NCBI RefSeq assembly: GCF_021531975.1
Contig: NZ_JAFBIY010000001.1
Coordinates: forward strand, 186,001-250,000
From: Faecalicatena contorta
Lineage (GTDB): Bacteria; Bacillota; Clostridia; Lachnospirales; Lachnospiraceae
Direction of reading: 5' to 3'
Length of the DNA stretch: 64,000 nt
Each line of letters begins with the position of its first letter. The stretch's first letter is position 1. Shown here in pieces: positions 9,240 to 17,999 of the stretch. The translations under genes were made by a program, and so were the position numbers. The notes under the pieces were generated by a model. The model saw only the letters and a program-made list of their open reading frames with translations, did not search any database and had not been told where the DNA came from.

Positions 9240-10763
9240 ATGGTTGATATTTGTATTGCAAAAGAATGGGTGGATAAAAATATGAGAATTCAGAAAGATA
9301 AAGATTTGAAACTTTATATCAAAGGTGGCGTGGCGTTCCTTTTGTTTATGGTAATTGCATTGTTCACATTTTTTTATTTTGTGCAGAAAGATGTGAATAA
9401 AAATGTTGAAACAACTTTGAAAGATAATGTGGAACGGCAGAACCATCATCTGCAGACAATCCTGGATCTGCAGTTTCAGCATCTGGAAAGCGTGGCAGAA
9501 AGCATAGCGCATGGTAGTGAACTGACAGCAGAGGAGAATATGTGCACGATTCGTGTCCTGCAGAAGAACAGTGATTTTGAACGTGTTTCGATTATAGATG
9601 CAGAGGGAAATTCCCATTATGACGAGGGTACCGTAAAAAATGTGTCCCATAGAAGATATTTTAAGGAAGCAATAGATGGTAATCGTACACTAAGTGATCC
9701 GCTGGAAAGTAGTATTGACGGTCAGACGCGGGTGGTGATCGGCGTGCCGATCTATGCAGATGGAGACAGAGATAAGGAAGTGATAGGAATTCTGGCCGCG
9801 TCTTATGATATGACTGCACTGAGCAGGATGATGTTTGAAGATATCTATGGTGGAGAAGGCTTTTCCATGATTTTAACCAGAGATGGAGAGGTTATTTCTT
9901 ACGATGCAGGTGATTCTGAAGGTGGCAGTGCCCTGGAGAGTATAGGTAACAATCTGTTTGGAAAATATGAAGCGGAGATGGAGAATAATCCGATTGCGGC
10001 GAATGTGATAGCCGATTTTGAAAAAGGGAAAATTGGATGTGCGGAACTTAATACCGGAACAAATAAGTGGTATATGGCGTATGCACCGCTTTCCTATAAT
10101 GGCTGGATGGTCTGTTATTCGATTCCTTCTAAGAGTGCGCGTAGTGCGTATCAGTTTATTAATCAATATGAGACTGTTTTATGTCTGTCACTTGCCCTGG
10201 CGGTTATGGTTCTTATATTTGTACTTATGAGAAGTGTAAAGAGACGTCAGAATATGCTGATTGAGTATGCAACTACAGATGCGCTGACGGGTCTGTGTAA
10301 TAAGGAGAAAACAAAGAATGATATTGAGCAGTGGCTTAATAAAGTAGATGAACATAGTGGAATACAGGCGTTTATCATCATGGATATAGATTTTTTCAAA
10401 GGAGTGAATGATACATATGGACATGTAGCCGGGGATCAGGTACTGCAAAAGATCGGAAGCTTTCTTCAGAATCAGTTCCGGGATGGAGATATTCTGGGGC
10501 GTATCGGTGGAGATGAGTTTGTAATATTTATGAAGAATGTAGATACCGTAGAACATCTTAAGGCAAAAGCAAAAGAAGTTGCAGAGGGGATTTCTAAAAT
10601 CCAGATTCCGGAACTGGAAGGTAAGATGCTGTCTGCCAGTATAGGTATTTCGTATGCACCCGATTATGGGGAGGAGTATCTGGACTTGTATAATCATGCG
10701 GATGAGGCTCTCTATGAGACGAAACGAAATGGAAGAAATGGTTATACTGTTTATGGTAAATAA
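9240..10763 (+). CDS. CACHE-GGDEF membrane diguanylate cyclase
   Basis: A 507-residue protein. A membrane segment (about 29-48) is followed by a large extracytoplasmic sensor resembling a double CACHE domain (about 50-305; SHRRYFKEAIDGNRTLSDP), a second membrane segment (313-331) and a GGDEF domain. GGDEF at 423-427 is intact and an RDGD product-inhibition site (414-417) lies exactly five residues before it. This predicts an active cyclase under feedback control by an extracellular small molecule. The start is uncertain: ATG 9240 lacks a strong ribosome binding site and ATG 9282 is possible. It is divergent from the bifunctional HD-GYP/GGDEF gene. Confidence 0.87.
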   Translation: MVDICIAKEWVDKNMRIQKDKDLKLYIKGGVAFLLFMVIALFTFFYFVQKDVNKNVETTLKDNVERQNHHLQTILDLQFQHLESVAESIAHGSELTAEENMCTIRVLQKNSDFERVSIIDAEGNSHYDEGTVKNVSHRRYFKEAIDGNRTLSDPLESSIDGQTRVVIGVPIYADGDRDKEVIGILAASYDMTALSRMMFEDIYGGEGFSMILTRDGEVISYDAGDSEGGSALESIGNNLFGKYEAEMENNPIAANVIADFEKGKIGCAELNTGTNKWYMAYAPLSYNGWMVCYSIPSKSARSAYQFINQYETVLCLSLALAVMVLIFVLMRSVKRRQNMLIEYATTDALTGLCNKEKTKNDIEQWLNKVDEHSGIQAFIIMDIDFFKGVNDTYGHVAGDQVLQKIGSFLQNQFRDGDILGRIGGDEFVIFMKNVDTVEHLKAKAKEVAEGISKIQIPELEGKMLSASIGISYAPDYGEEYLDLYNHADEALYETKRNGRNGYTVYGK

Positions 10764-10790
10764 GAGGAAAACAAGGTGAGGAAAGAAACC

Positions 10791-11849
10791 ATGGAAAATC
10801 AGGAAAAACAGCATAAGCGGCGTGTGCGTTATTCGGGTACACATCCGAGAAATTATAAAGAAAAATATAAGGAACTGAATCCGGAGAAATATGCGGATAC
10901 GATAGAAAAGGTGATTCGTAAAGGCAGTACACCGGCCGGTATGCATATTTCTATTATGGTAAAAGAGATCCTGGATTTCCTTCAGATTCAGCCGGGTCAG
11001 ATTGGGCTGGATGCGACGCTGGGATATGGCGGACATACGAAGGAAATGCTGAAATGCCTGCAGGGGCAGGGGCATATCTATGGATTGGATGTGGATCCGA
11101 TTGAGTCTGCCAGGACGAAAGAACGTCTTGAAAAGCAGGGATTTGGAGAGGATATCCTGACGGTACGACTGCAGAATTTTGCAGATATTGATCAGGTTTC
11201 CAGAGATACAGGAAAGAAATTCGACTTTATTCTTGCGGATCTTGGTGTGTCTTCCATGCAGATTGATAATCCGGACCGCGGATTTTCCTATAAAGTAGAT
11301 GGCCCACTGGACCTGCGTATGAATCCACAGAAGGGAATCAGTGCGGCAGAGAGGTTAAAGGAAGTCTCTGGAGAAGAACTGCAGGGAATGCTTGAGGAAA
11401 ATGCAGATGAACCGTATGCTTTCGAGATTGCCGAGACAGTTTTGAAATGGAGAAATAAAGGGCATGCAATTGAGACAACGACACAGCTTAAGGAAGTCAT
11501 TGAGGAAGCCCTTTTGTTTCTGCCGGAAAAAGAACGAAAAGAGGCTGTAAAGAAATCCTGCCAGAGAACATTCCAGGCTCTTCGTATTGATATTAACAGT
11601 GAGTTTGAAGTATTGTACGCATTTTTGGAGAAGCTTCCGGATGTGCTGGCACCAGGCGGACGGGTAGCGATTCTTACGTTCCATTCGGGTGAGGACCGGC
11701 TGGTAAAGAAGACATTTAAGGAATTCCATCGGGCGGGGTTGTACAGTGAGATTTCCAAAGATGTTATCCGCCCTTCTGCACAGGAGTGCGCAAGAAATAG
11801 TCGGGCAAAGTCCACGAAAATGCGCTGGGCGATTCGTGCCGAGATATAA
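10791..11849 (+). CDS. RsmH-family 16S rRNA N4-cytosine methyltransferase, paralogue with N-terminal extension
   Basis: About 352 residues. The family core begins only near residue 55 (MHISIMVKEILDFL), after a basic extension (KRRVRYSGTHPRNYKEKY). SAM motif LDATLGYGGHTKEML, then ADLGVSSMQID and RGFSYKVDGPLDLRMNP are characteristic of RsmH (m4C1402). In most bacteria rsmH sits in the mraZ-ftsL cluster; here it follows a cyclase and lies 20 bases before an rRNA m5U methyltransferase, so it is probably a second copy. ATG 10791 is taken with GAGGAAAG before it; GTG 10776 is an alternative. Confidence 0.8.
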   Translation: MENQEKQHKRRVRYSGTHPRNYKEKYKELNPEKYADTIEKVIRKGSTPAGMHISIMVKEILDFLQIQPGQIGLDATLGYGGHTKEMLKCLQGQGHIYGLDVDPIESARTKERLEKQGFGEDILTVRLQNFADIDQVSRDTGKKFDFILADLGVSSMQIDNPDRGFSYKVDGPLDLRMNPQKGISAAERLKEVSGEELQGMLEENADEPYAFEIAETVLKWRNKGHAIETTTQLKEVIEEALLFLPEKERKEAVKKSCQRTFQALRIDINSEFEVLYAFLEKLPDVLAPGGRVAILTFHSGEDRLVKKTFKEFHRAGLYSEISKDVIRPSAQECARNSRAKSTKMRWAIRAEI

Positions 11850-11869
11850 TAGAAAGGGTAGTATGATCT

Positions 11870-13024
11870 ATGCAGCAGATAAAAGCAAAGTGTCCTGTGG
11901 CAAAGAAGTGCGGAGGGTGCGAGTATCAGGGTATTTCCTATGATGAGCAACTACAGAAGAAACAGAAGCAGACAGAGTCACTTCTTAAGAAATTCGGAAA
12001 AGTTCAGCCCATTATTGGAATGAAAGTGCCCTGTTATTACCGGAACAAAGTGCATAGCGTCTTCGGGCGGGACCGCAGGGGAAATATTATTTCCGGTACC
12101 TATCAGGCAGGAACTCATTATATTGTGCAGACCGAAGACTGCTTGCTTGAAGACCGGAAATGCCAGGAAATCATCCGGACGATCCGGGGGCTTTTAAAAT
12201 CATTTAAGATAAAAACGTATGATGAAGATACGGGTTATGGCCTGCTTCGTCATGTGCTGGTGCGCCGTGGATTTGAGACCGGGGAGATCATGGTGGTCCT
12301 TGTTCTGGGTTCGCCGATTCTTCCGTCAAAAAATAATTTTGTCAAAGCTTTGAGAAAGGAACATCCGGAGATAACAACAGTTGTGATCAATGTGAATGAC
12401 AAACGTACCAGTATGGTATTAGGTGAGAGGGAGATTCCCGTCTATGGAAAAGGATATATTCAGGACAGACTTTGCGGCTGCACTTTCCGGATCTCTCCGA
12501 AGTCCTTTTATCAGGTGAATCCGGTACAGACGGAGATACTGTATGAGACTGCTGTTGCATTTGCCGGTCTGACAGGGAAGGAAGAGGTCATAGATGCCTA
12601 CTGTGGAATAGGAACCATCGGTATGGTGGCAGCCAGACACGCCAAAAAGGTGATCGGCGTAGAGCTAAGTAAAGATGCTGTACGTGATGCCCGCATAAAT
12701 GCAAAAGCAAACCAGATAGGAAATATTGAATTCCGGCAGGGAGATGCCGGGGAATTCATGGTTGATATGGCGAAAAAAGGTCAGAAAACAGAAGTCGTTT
12801 TCATGGATCCGCCCCGGGCAGGAAGCGACGAGAAGTTTCTCTCCTCGCTCGTAACACTAAAGCCGGAAAAGGTTGTATATATTTCCTGTAATCCGGAGAC
12901 GCTGGCAAGAGATCTTAAGTATCTCGTGAGGAAAGGCTATGCGGTAAAAAAAATACAGCCGGTGGATATGTTCCCGTGGACGGGGCATGTGGAGACGGTG
13001 TGTTTGCTGAGTAGGGTGAAATGA
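11870..13024 (+). CDS. TrmA-family rRNA m5U methyltransferase lacking the TRAM domain
   Basis: A 384-residue protein that starts almost directly at the iron-sulfur motif (C8, C14, C17 in CPVAKKCGGC; a fourth Cys in TEDCLLED). The rest parallels the protein at 3387: SFYQVNPVQTE, DAYCGIGTIG, FMDPPRAGSDE and YISCNPETLARD with the catalytic Cys. The lack of TRAM makes it about 85 residues shorter. It probably targets 23S rRNA, perhaps a different uridine from its paralogue. It is 20 bases after the RsmH paralogue and likely cotranscribed. Confidence 0.84.
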   Translation: MQQIKAKCPVAKKCGGCEYQGISYDEQLQKKQKQTESLLKKFGKVQPIIGMKVPCYYRNKVHSVFGRDRRGNIISGTYQAGTHYIVQTEDCLLEDRKCQEIIRTIRGLLKSFKIKTYDEDTGYGLLRHVLVRRGFETGEIMVVLVLGSPILPSKNNFVKALRKEHPEITTVVINVNDKRTSMVLGEREIPVYGKGYIQDRLCGCTFRISPKSFYQVNPVQTEILYETAVAFAGLTGKEEVIDAYCGIGTIGMVAARHAKKVIGVELSKDAVRDARINAKANQIGNIEFRQGDAGEFMVDMAKKGQKTEVVFMDPPRAGSDEKFLSSLVTLKPEKVVYISCNPETLARDLKYLVRKGYAVKKIQPVDMFPWTGHVETVCLLSRVK

Positions 13025-13109
13025 GTTGCTTTGGATAAAAATATTGAATGAATTGGCAAAGCATAATATAATAAAACTAACTATATTGTAGTAGGAAGGA
13101 GGAACCGAT

Positions 13110-14279
13110 ATGCCAGGAGTAACTGTGTCCATTGCACCTGAAATACTGAATTGGATTATACAAAAAGTACAATTTCAAAATGTAAATAGTTCTGTATATG
13201 AATTGTTGAATAAATGGTTATCTGGCGAAAAGGAACCGACTTTCAATCAAGTTGAAGATATGAGCAAGAAAACCAATATTCCATTTGGTTATTTCTTTTT
13301 GGATAAACCACCTGTTGAAGAATGTAAAGTTGTTGAATACCGTACAGTGGATAGTATTAGTCTACAAGAACCAAGTAGAAACTTGATAGATGTTTTGGAT
13401 ATGATGTCTGAGGCTCAGGAGTGGATGGTTGATTATTTGAAAGATAATGGATATGAACCATTAGAGTTTGTTGGACGTGGAAAGAGAATATTGAGTGCTA
13501 GTGAAATTGCTCATGATATTCGAAAAGAATTAGGATTAAACGTAAATTGGTATGAAAGTAGTAAGAATACAACGGATTCTTTTAGGTATTTAAGAAGTTG
13601 TTTTGAGAATAAAGGTATAATGATAATGATGAGTGGTATAGTTGGAAGTAATACTCGTCGAAAACTCGATGTAGATGAATTCCGTGCTTTTACCATTGTG
13701 AACGAATATGCACCATTAATATTTATTAATACGTGTGATTCTGAAAATGGGAAATTATTTTCTTTATTACATGAAATCGCTCATGTTTGGCTGGGTGAAG
13801 ATAGTTTCTATAATGAACAGTATGGAAGCAGTGTTAGTGTCAGTCAACTGGAGCAGATTTGCAATGCTGTTGCAGCAGAAATTTTGGTTCCTAATATGGT
13901 TTTCATAGAAAAATGGATTGAAGTATCTGGAACTGATTTGGAAAAAATAGAAGCTTTAGCTAAGTTTTTTAAATGTAGTAAATATGTTGTGACAAGAAGA
14001 GCTTGTGATAACGGAAATATAGACAAAGACAAATATAATGAGATAGTAAGTCTGTTGGTAAAGAACTATCATAAATGGAGAGAAGAACAGAAGGATAGTA
14101 ATAGTTCTGATGGCGATTATTATCGAACATTGGCAAGTAAACTGGATCATCGATTTGTGAAAGCATTGGAACAAAGTGCAAAGGCGGGCAGGACACAATA
14201 CACGGAAATCTATCGTTTGACCAATACCAATCGAAAAACTTTTTCAAGGCTTGTCAATGAGATTGGTGGTGTAAAATGA
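13110..14279 (+). CDS. ImmA/IrrE-type HExxH metallopeptidase/regulator
   Basis: A 389-residue protein behind GGAAGGAGGAACC. The N-terminus (about 1-65) resembles the lead-in of HTH-ImmA regulators (NKWLSGEKEPTFNQVEDMSK). A zinc-peptidase motif LLHEIAHVWLGE (HEIAH 221-225) and a downstream Glu in CNAVAAEIL follow. Such proteins pair with toxins or cleave phage/ICE repressors. The gene is visibly more AT-rich than its neighbours. Its TGA overlaps an ATG (ATGA at 14276-14279) that opens the remains of a DUF4411 gene, the usual partner of this regulator type. I infer an orphaned antitoxin/regulator of mobile origin. Confidence 0.82.
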   Translation: MPGVTVSIAPEILNWIIQKVQFQNVNSSVYELLNKWLSGEKEPTFNQVEDMSKKTNIPFGYFFLDKPPVEECKVVEYRTVDSISLQEPSRNLIDVLDMMSEAQEWMVDYLKDNGYEPLEFVGRGKRILSASEIAHDIRKELGLNVNWYESSKNTTDSFRYLRSCFENKGIMIMMSGIVGSNTRRKLDVDEFRAFTIVNEYAPLIFINTCDSENGKLFSLLHEIAHVWLGEDSFYNEQYGSSVSVSQLEQICNAVAAEILVPNMVFIEKWIEVSGTDLEKIEALAKFFKCSKYVVTRRACDNGNIDKDKYNEIVSLLVKNYHKWREEQKDSNSSDGDYYRTLASKLDHRFVKALEQSAKAGRTQYTEIYRLTNTNRKTFSRLVNEIGGVK

Positions 14280-14571
14280 TAGAAGAGATGCAAATATTAT
14301 AAAGGAATATTCAAAAGTTCTTATATATTTGCAAGACAGTCCGTTATATAGTGACAAGGCACTGAGAGCATGGTCACAAGCGGGAATCGCAGATCCATGG
14401 TTGATTGCGGCTGCGAAAGCGTACAGTTATACTATTATTACACTTGAAGCTTCGGCGGGGAAGATTACTACGGTATGTAATAAACCAAAGATTCCTAATG
14501 TCGGCGGAGATTTAGGTGTGAAATGTGAAAATCTGTTTTCGTTTATGCGTAAAATGGAATTTTGTTTATAA
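14276..14571 (+). pseudogene. Remnant of a DUF4411 (PIN-like nuclease/toxin) gene
   Basis: The ATG overlapping the upstream stop gives only eight codons before TAA at 14300-14302. In another frame an open stretch encodes the C-terminal half of a DUF4411 protein: ALRAWSQAGIADPWLIAAA, a TLE acidic position and KIPNVGGDLGVKCENL. The N-terminal half, which carries the first catalytic Asp of PIN-like folds, is missing, so a deletion removed roughly 80 codons and changed frame. The product is not expected to be active. A short protein from TTG 14329 is possible in principle but has no evident ribosome binding site. Confidence 0.72.
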
Positions 14572-14618
14572 AAAGGAAAAATAAATACAACTTGTTATAG
14601 CCGAAATAGTATTGTAAC

Positions 14619-15019
14619 ATGCAACAGAGTGGTAGTTCTTTTGACCCACAAAAAGTCAGACGGACATTTCAACCGATAATAGTTTGTTCTGAGCTTGGAA
14701 TCACGAAAGCAGAACTTGCTAAGAGGATGGGGATGCTTCCGTCTTCTTTATATATAGTAAGCTTGCAAGAGAAAACATGACATTTGAAGAATTACAGAAA
14801 TGTCTGGATGTGCTGGAGGTCGCGATAGAGTTTGATCTCAGATACCCGGACGGCAATGTACAAAGCTCACAGGTGAACCATGAGATGTTTCTTGAAAGAA
14901 TGGATCTTCTTGAAACGGAACTGGAAGCAACGAAAAAAGCAGTAGAATTTCATAAGAAATCGCTGAGGGATTTACGAACAGAGCTGAATGTCCGGAAAAC
15001 AGAGAACGGGCGACAATAA
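14619..15019 (+). pseudogene. Helix-turn-helix (XRE-like) gene frameshifted in a TA repeat
   Basis: From ATG 14619 the frame reads an HTH start (ELGITKAELAKRMGMLPSSL) and stops at 14780. The following frame continues KLARENMTFEELQKCLDVLE and a basic, probably coiled C-terminus to 15019. The break falls in TATATATA at 14749-14756: removing one TA restores SSLYSKLAREN across the junction, giving one protein of about 132 residues. I therefore read this as a two-base insertion by slippage. It may be a true pseudogene, a phase-variable allele or an assembly error. Confidence 0.75.
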
Positions 15020-15048
15020 ATACTGATTTTTGGGAAAGGAACAAGAGA

Positions 15049-15675
15049 ATGAAAAAGAAGCTGTTGTTGTGCATGGCGCTCCTGATGGTAACGATACAGT
15101 TTCAGAGTCGTCTGGTATGTGCGCATGATGCAGAACCGATACAAACTGTCAGAGTGGGATTTTTTTCATTTGACGGTTATCATATGATCGATGAAAATGG
15201 GCAGAAAAGTGGTTATGGGTATGAGTTTTTAAACCTCCTTTCTCGTTACAGTAATCTGCGTTTTGAGTATGTGGGTTACGATAAGAGTTGGGAAGAGACG
15301 TTAGAGATGCTGGAAACAGGCGAGATCGATCTGGTCACATCTGCGAAGAAAACGCCGGAAAGAACAGAAAAATTTGCTTTTTCAAAGCCCATTGGTTCCA
15401 GTTATACAATCATCACGGTACACAAAGATAATCAGCGCATTATTTCGGGTGATTATGAAACATATGACGGTATGATAATGGGGCTGTTAAGAGGCAGCAG
15501 CCAGAATGATAATCTGAGGGATTTTGCAAAGGATAAGGGCTTTTCTTATACGCCGGTTTATTATGATACGGTCGATCAGTTAAAGGATGCATACAGGGCA
15601 GGCATGAATGGGCATATTGCGAAGCCGATCAATGTTGAAGAACTATTATCTTATCTGGCTGAGATTCTGAAATAG
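15049..15675 (+). pseudogene. Collapsed hybrid sensor kinase: periplasmic binding domain fused to a receiver tail
   Basis: The intact 208-codon frame encodes a signal peptide (KKKLLLCMALLMVTIQF), then an amino-acid-binding-type domain (SBP_bac_3; VRVGFFSFDGYHM, GEIDLVTSAKKTPER) up to about residue 183. It then switches abruptly to YRAGMNGHIAKPINVEELL, the last helix and lysine loop of a response-regulator receiver domain. Large Lachnospiraceae hybrid kinases have exactly these two modules at their ends, so an in-frame internal deletion removed the transmembrane, kinase and most receiver parts. The 208-residue product could still be secreted and bind ligand, but it cannot signal. Confidence 0.78.
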
Positions 15676-15687
15676 GAGGCAGAGAGT

Positions 15688-17100
15688 ATGAAAAAGAAGA
15701 TTTTGGCATGTCTGTTTGTTTTACCGTTTATCATGGCAACCGTCGGATATATGTTGTCCGGTGTACCTGTAGTGGATGCAGCTTATGCCGGTGTTGAACT
15801 TTATTTTCTGAATTTATTATATAATCCGGAAAATATATGGGCAGAAATTGCCAGATGGACGGCACCGATTATGACAGCCAGTGGAATTTTACTCGCTCTT
15901 CGCGGAGTCGTAAAGCATATCCGGGATTACCTTTTGTGTTTTCGGGAAGATTCTACGGCTGTATACGGAGACAGTGAGGCAGCAGAGCTGGCAGCAAGGC
16001 TTCTGTCTCATGGGACATTTGCCTCTGACCGGTTGCTTCCGAGGGCGAGAAATCATGTGCTGATGTTTGAAGATGACGTGAAAAACCTGGATTTCTATCA
16101 GGATCATGAATCTGCATTTGCGTCAGACAGAGTCTACATGAAACTGGAGCAGATTGATTCTTCACTGCTTAAGGAAAATCATTTGCGTTTCTTTAATGTA
16201 AATGAGATTATCTGCCGAAATTATTGGAAGAATCACAATCTTCTGCAGTATCTGCAGGACGATCATATGGAAGTCCGGATCGCGATCATCGGATTTGATG
16301 CGCTTGGGCAGAAGCTTTTGACTTATGGGCTTATGAATAATATTTATATTAAGCCTCAGAAGATTACATATCATATCTTTGGTGACAGTGCATTATATGA
16401 GAATTTACATAAGGATCTTCCACTGATGAATGAAGATAGTATCATATATCATGGAAATACATGGGAAAATAGTATGGATATTCTGCGAACCATGCATCGT
16501 ATCATTGTGACAGAAGAAGGACAGCTTGGACTCCTGCAGAGTCTGATCTCAGCGTGTCCCGATGTGGAAATTGACTATTACAGCAAAGAAGGACCGATTC
16601 TGGAGAGTATTTTTAAGACAGATATGTTGTGTTCCTTTGGTTATCTGGAAGAAATATATACAGATGATAATATTAAGAAGGATGCGCTTTATCGTCTGGC
16701 CAAGGAATTGAATTACAAGTATGCGTGCATGTATGGCGGTGTAGAGACATCGGATAGAGAAAAGGCAATGGAAGAAGAGTGGGAGAAGCTGGATGGATTT
16801 ACGAAAGCTTCCAATATTGCTTCCTCAGATTATCACGGAATCCGGGTGCTTCTGTTACAAAGTCTGGAAAAGAGCGGGAAGACATTTACAGAAGATGAAC
16901 TGAGTGAAGCTGAGCATATCCGCTGGTCCAGATTTCATTATCTGAATTACTGGACTTATGGCATCCCTGAAAATGGAAAGAATAAAGATGCTGCCCACAA
17001 GATTCATAAATGTCTGATTCCTTATGAGGAACTTCCTAAGGAGGAGAAAGATAAGGATTATGAAGCGGTCAAGTTGTTGCTGGACTGTTTCCCGGTATAA
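15688..17100 (+). CDS. Membrane Rossmann protein with C-terminal RyR domain
   Basis: A 470-residue protein behind AGGAGGCAGAG, 12 bases after the collapsed kinase gene. Two N-terminal hydrophobic segments (about 5-24 and 58-75) are followed by a nucleotide-binding-like region (VYGDSEAAELAARL, 92-105), then a Rossmann/TrkA-N-like strand-loop-helix (VRIAIIGFDALGQKL, 196-210). The last 65 residues (AEHIRWSRFHYLNYW, then CLIPYEELPKEEKD) match the RyR repeat known from ryanodine receptors and found in some bacterial proteins with TrkA-type domains. I infer a membrane sensor, possibly linked to ions or nucleotide-derived ligands; the actual function is unknown. Confidence 0.7.
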   Translation: MKKKILACLFVLPFIMATVGYMLSGVPVVDAAYAGVELYFLNLLYNPENIWAEIARWTAPIMTASGILLALRGVVKHIRDYLLCFREDSTAVYGDSEAAELAARLLSHGTFASDRLLPRARNHVLMFEDDVKNLDFYQDHESAFASDRVYMKLEQIDSSLLKENHLRFFNVNEIICRNYWKNHNLLQYLQDDHMEVRIAIIGFDALGQKLLTYGLMNNIYIKPQKITYHIFGDSALYENLHKDLPLMNEDSIIYHGNTWENSMDILRTMHRIIVTEEGQLGLLQSLISACPDVEIDYYSKEGPILESIFKTDMLCSFGYLEEIYTDDNIKKDALYRLAKELNYKYACMYGGVETSDREKAMEEEWEKLDGFTKASNIASSDYHGIRVLLLQSLEKSGKTFTEDELSEAEHIRWSRFHYLNYWTYGIPENGKNKDAAHKIHKCLIPYEELPKEEKDKDYEAVKLLLDCFPV

Positions 17101-17104
17101 AAAA

Positions 17105-17160
17105 GGGACGCGGTAAAATGTAAAAATACCCCGGGGTATTTTTACATTTTACCGCGTCCC
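17105..17160. terminator. Perfect 56-bp palindrome, bidirectional terminator/repeat of the GGGACG family
   Basis: Positions 17105-17132 are the exact reverse complement of 17133-17160 (28-base arms, no spacer). Arms open with GGGACGCGGTAAAATG. It separates two convergent genes, ending 5 bases from each stop, so it probably terminates both transcripts. Confidence 0.75.
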
Positions 17161-17165
17161 CATTA

Positions 17166-17975
17166 TTATCTCATAAACTCATTAATGACGTGCAACACAC
17201 CATCTTCATCATTTGATTTTGTAATGTAGTCCGCTTTTTCCCGTACAAGCGGCTGGGCATTTGCCATAGCTACGCCTAGCCCGGCAGTTTCGATCATAGT
17301 CAGATCGTTGTAACCGTCTCCGCAGCAGATCATTTCATCAGTTGTCAGTCCGATACTCGTCAGGAGACGAAGGAGCGACTGTGCTTTGTCGATGTGCGGC
17401 GGCATGATTTCCAGAAAGAACGGATCGGAACAATATACGTACAGATAAGAACGGAAATAGTCCGCAATTTCCAGACGTACCCGGTCTACGATGTCCGGTT
17501 CCCCGGTTATGAGGAACTTGTTGACTGGTTCTGTTATCTGTTCCGGGAAATCGTCAACTTCGATGATCGGCATATTGTTGATGCGGGATTCTAATTCTGT
17601 ATACTGGTTTGGGCGGATACCGGATATGATGTGGTCTTTTGCATAAGTCACGATATCAACGCCGGTGTATTTCTTCGCAATTGTAAAAAGTGGATGTGCG
17701 ACGTCATCCGGAAGTACTTTGTTATAGATGACTTCATTGCTGCGACAGTCTGTGATTCTGCCGCCGTTGAAAGACAGAATGTAGCTTCCGTAATCTGAAA
17801 GATGAAGCTCTTCGGCAAGAGGCATCACCCCCTGTGTGGGTCTTCCGCTTGCCAGAACGACTTTTTTGCCATGTTCCTGTATATCAATTAATGCCTCTAA
17901 GGTAGGGCGGGATATCTCTTTCTTTGAATTCGTAAGAGTTCCGTCCAGATCGAGGGCGAGTATTTCATAACTCAT
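17166..17975 (-). CDS. Cof-type HAD-superfamily phosphatase
   Basis: A 269-residue protein with all HAD motifs: LDLDGTLTNS (nucleophile Asp), LASGRPTQG, a distal Lys and GDGYNDLTMIETAG. The C2-type cap between motifs places it with the Cof/YidA group, which dephosphorylates sugar phosphates and similar small metabolites; the substrate cannot be told from sequence. It is the last gene of the pncB-ddl-murF series, 24 bases after murF. Confidence 0.87.
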   Translation of the reverse strand: MSYEILALDLDGTLTNSKKEISRPTLEALIDIQEHGKKVVLASGRPTQGVMPLAEELHLSDYGSYILSFNGGRITDCRSNEVIYNKVLPDDVAHPLFTIAKKYTGVDIVTYAKDHIISGIRPNQYTELESRINNMPIIEVDDFPEQITEPVNKFLITGEPDIVDRVRLEIADYFRSYLYVYCSDPFFLEIMPPHIDKAQSLLRLLTSIGLTTDEMICCGDGYNDLTMIETAGLGVAMANAQPLVREKADYITKSNDEDGVLHVINEFMR

Positions 17976-17999
17976 ATGTTCTGTCGGGGAGAAATCTCC

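Noticed and set aside
10188-11075. A 295-codon open frame on the minus strand
   Set aside because: It is antisense to the GGDEF and RsmH genes, has a low-complexity composition and no ribosome binding site.
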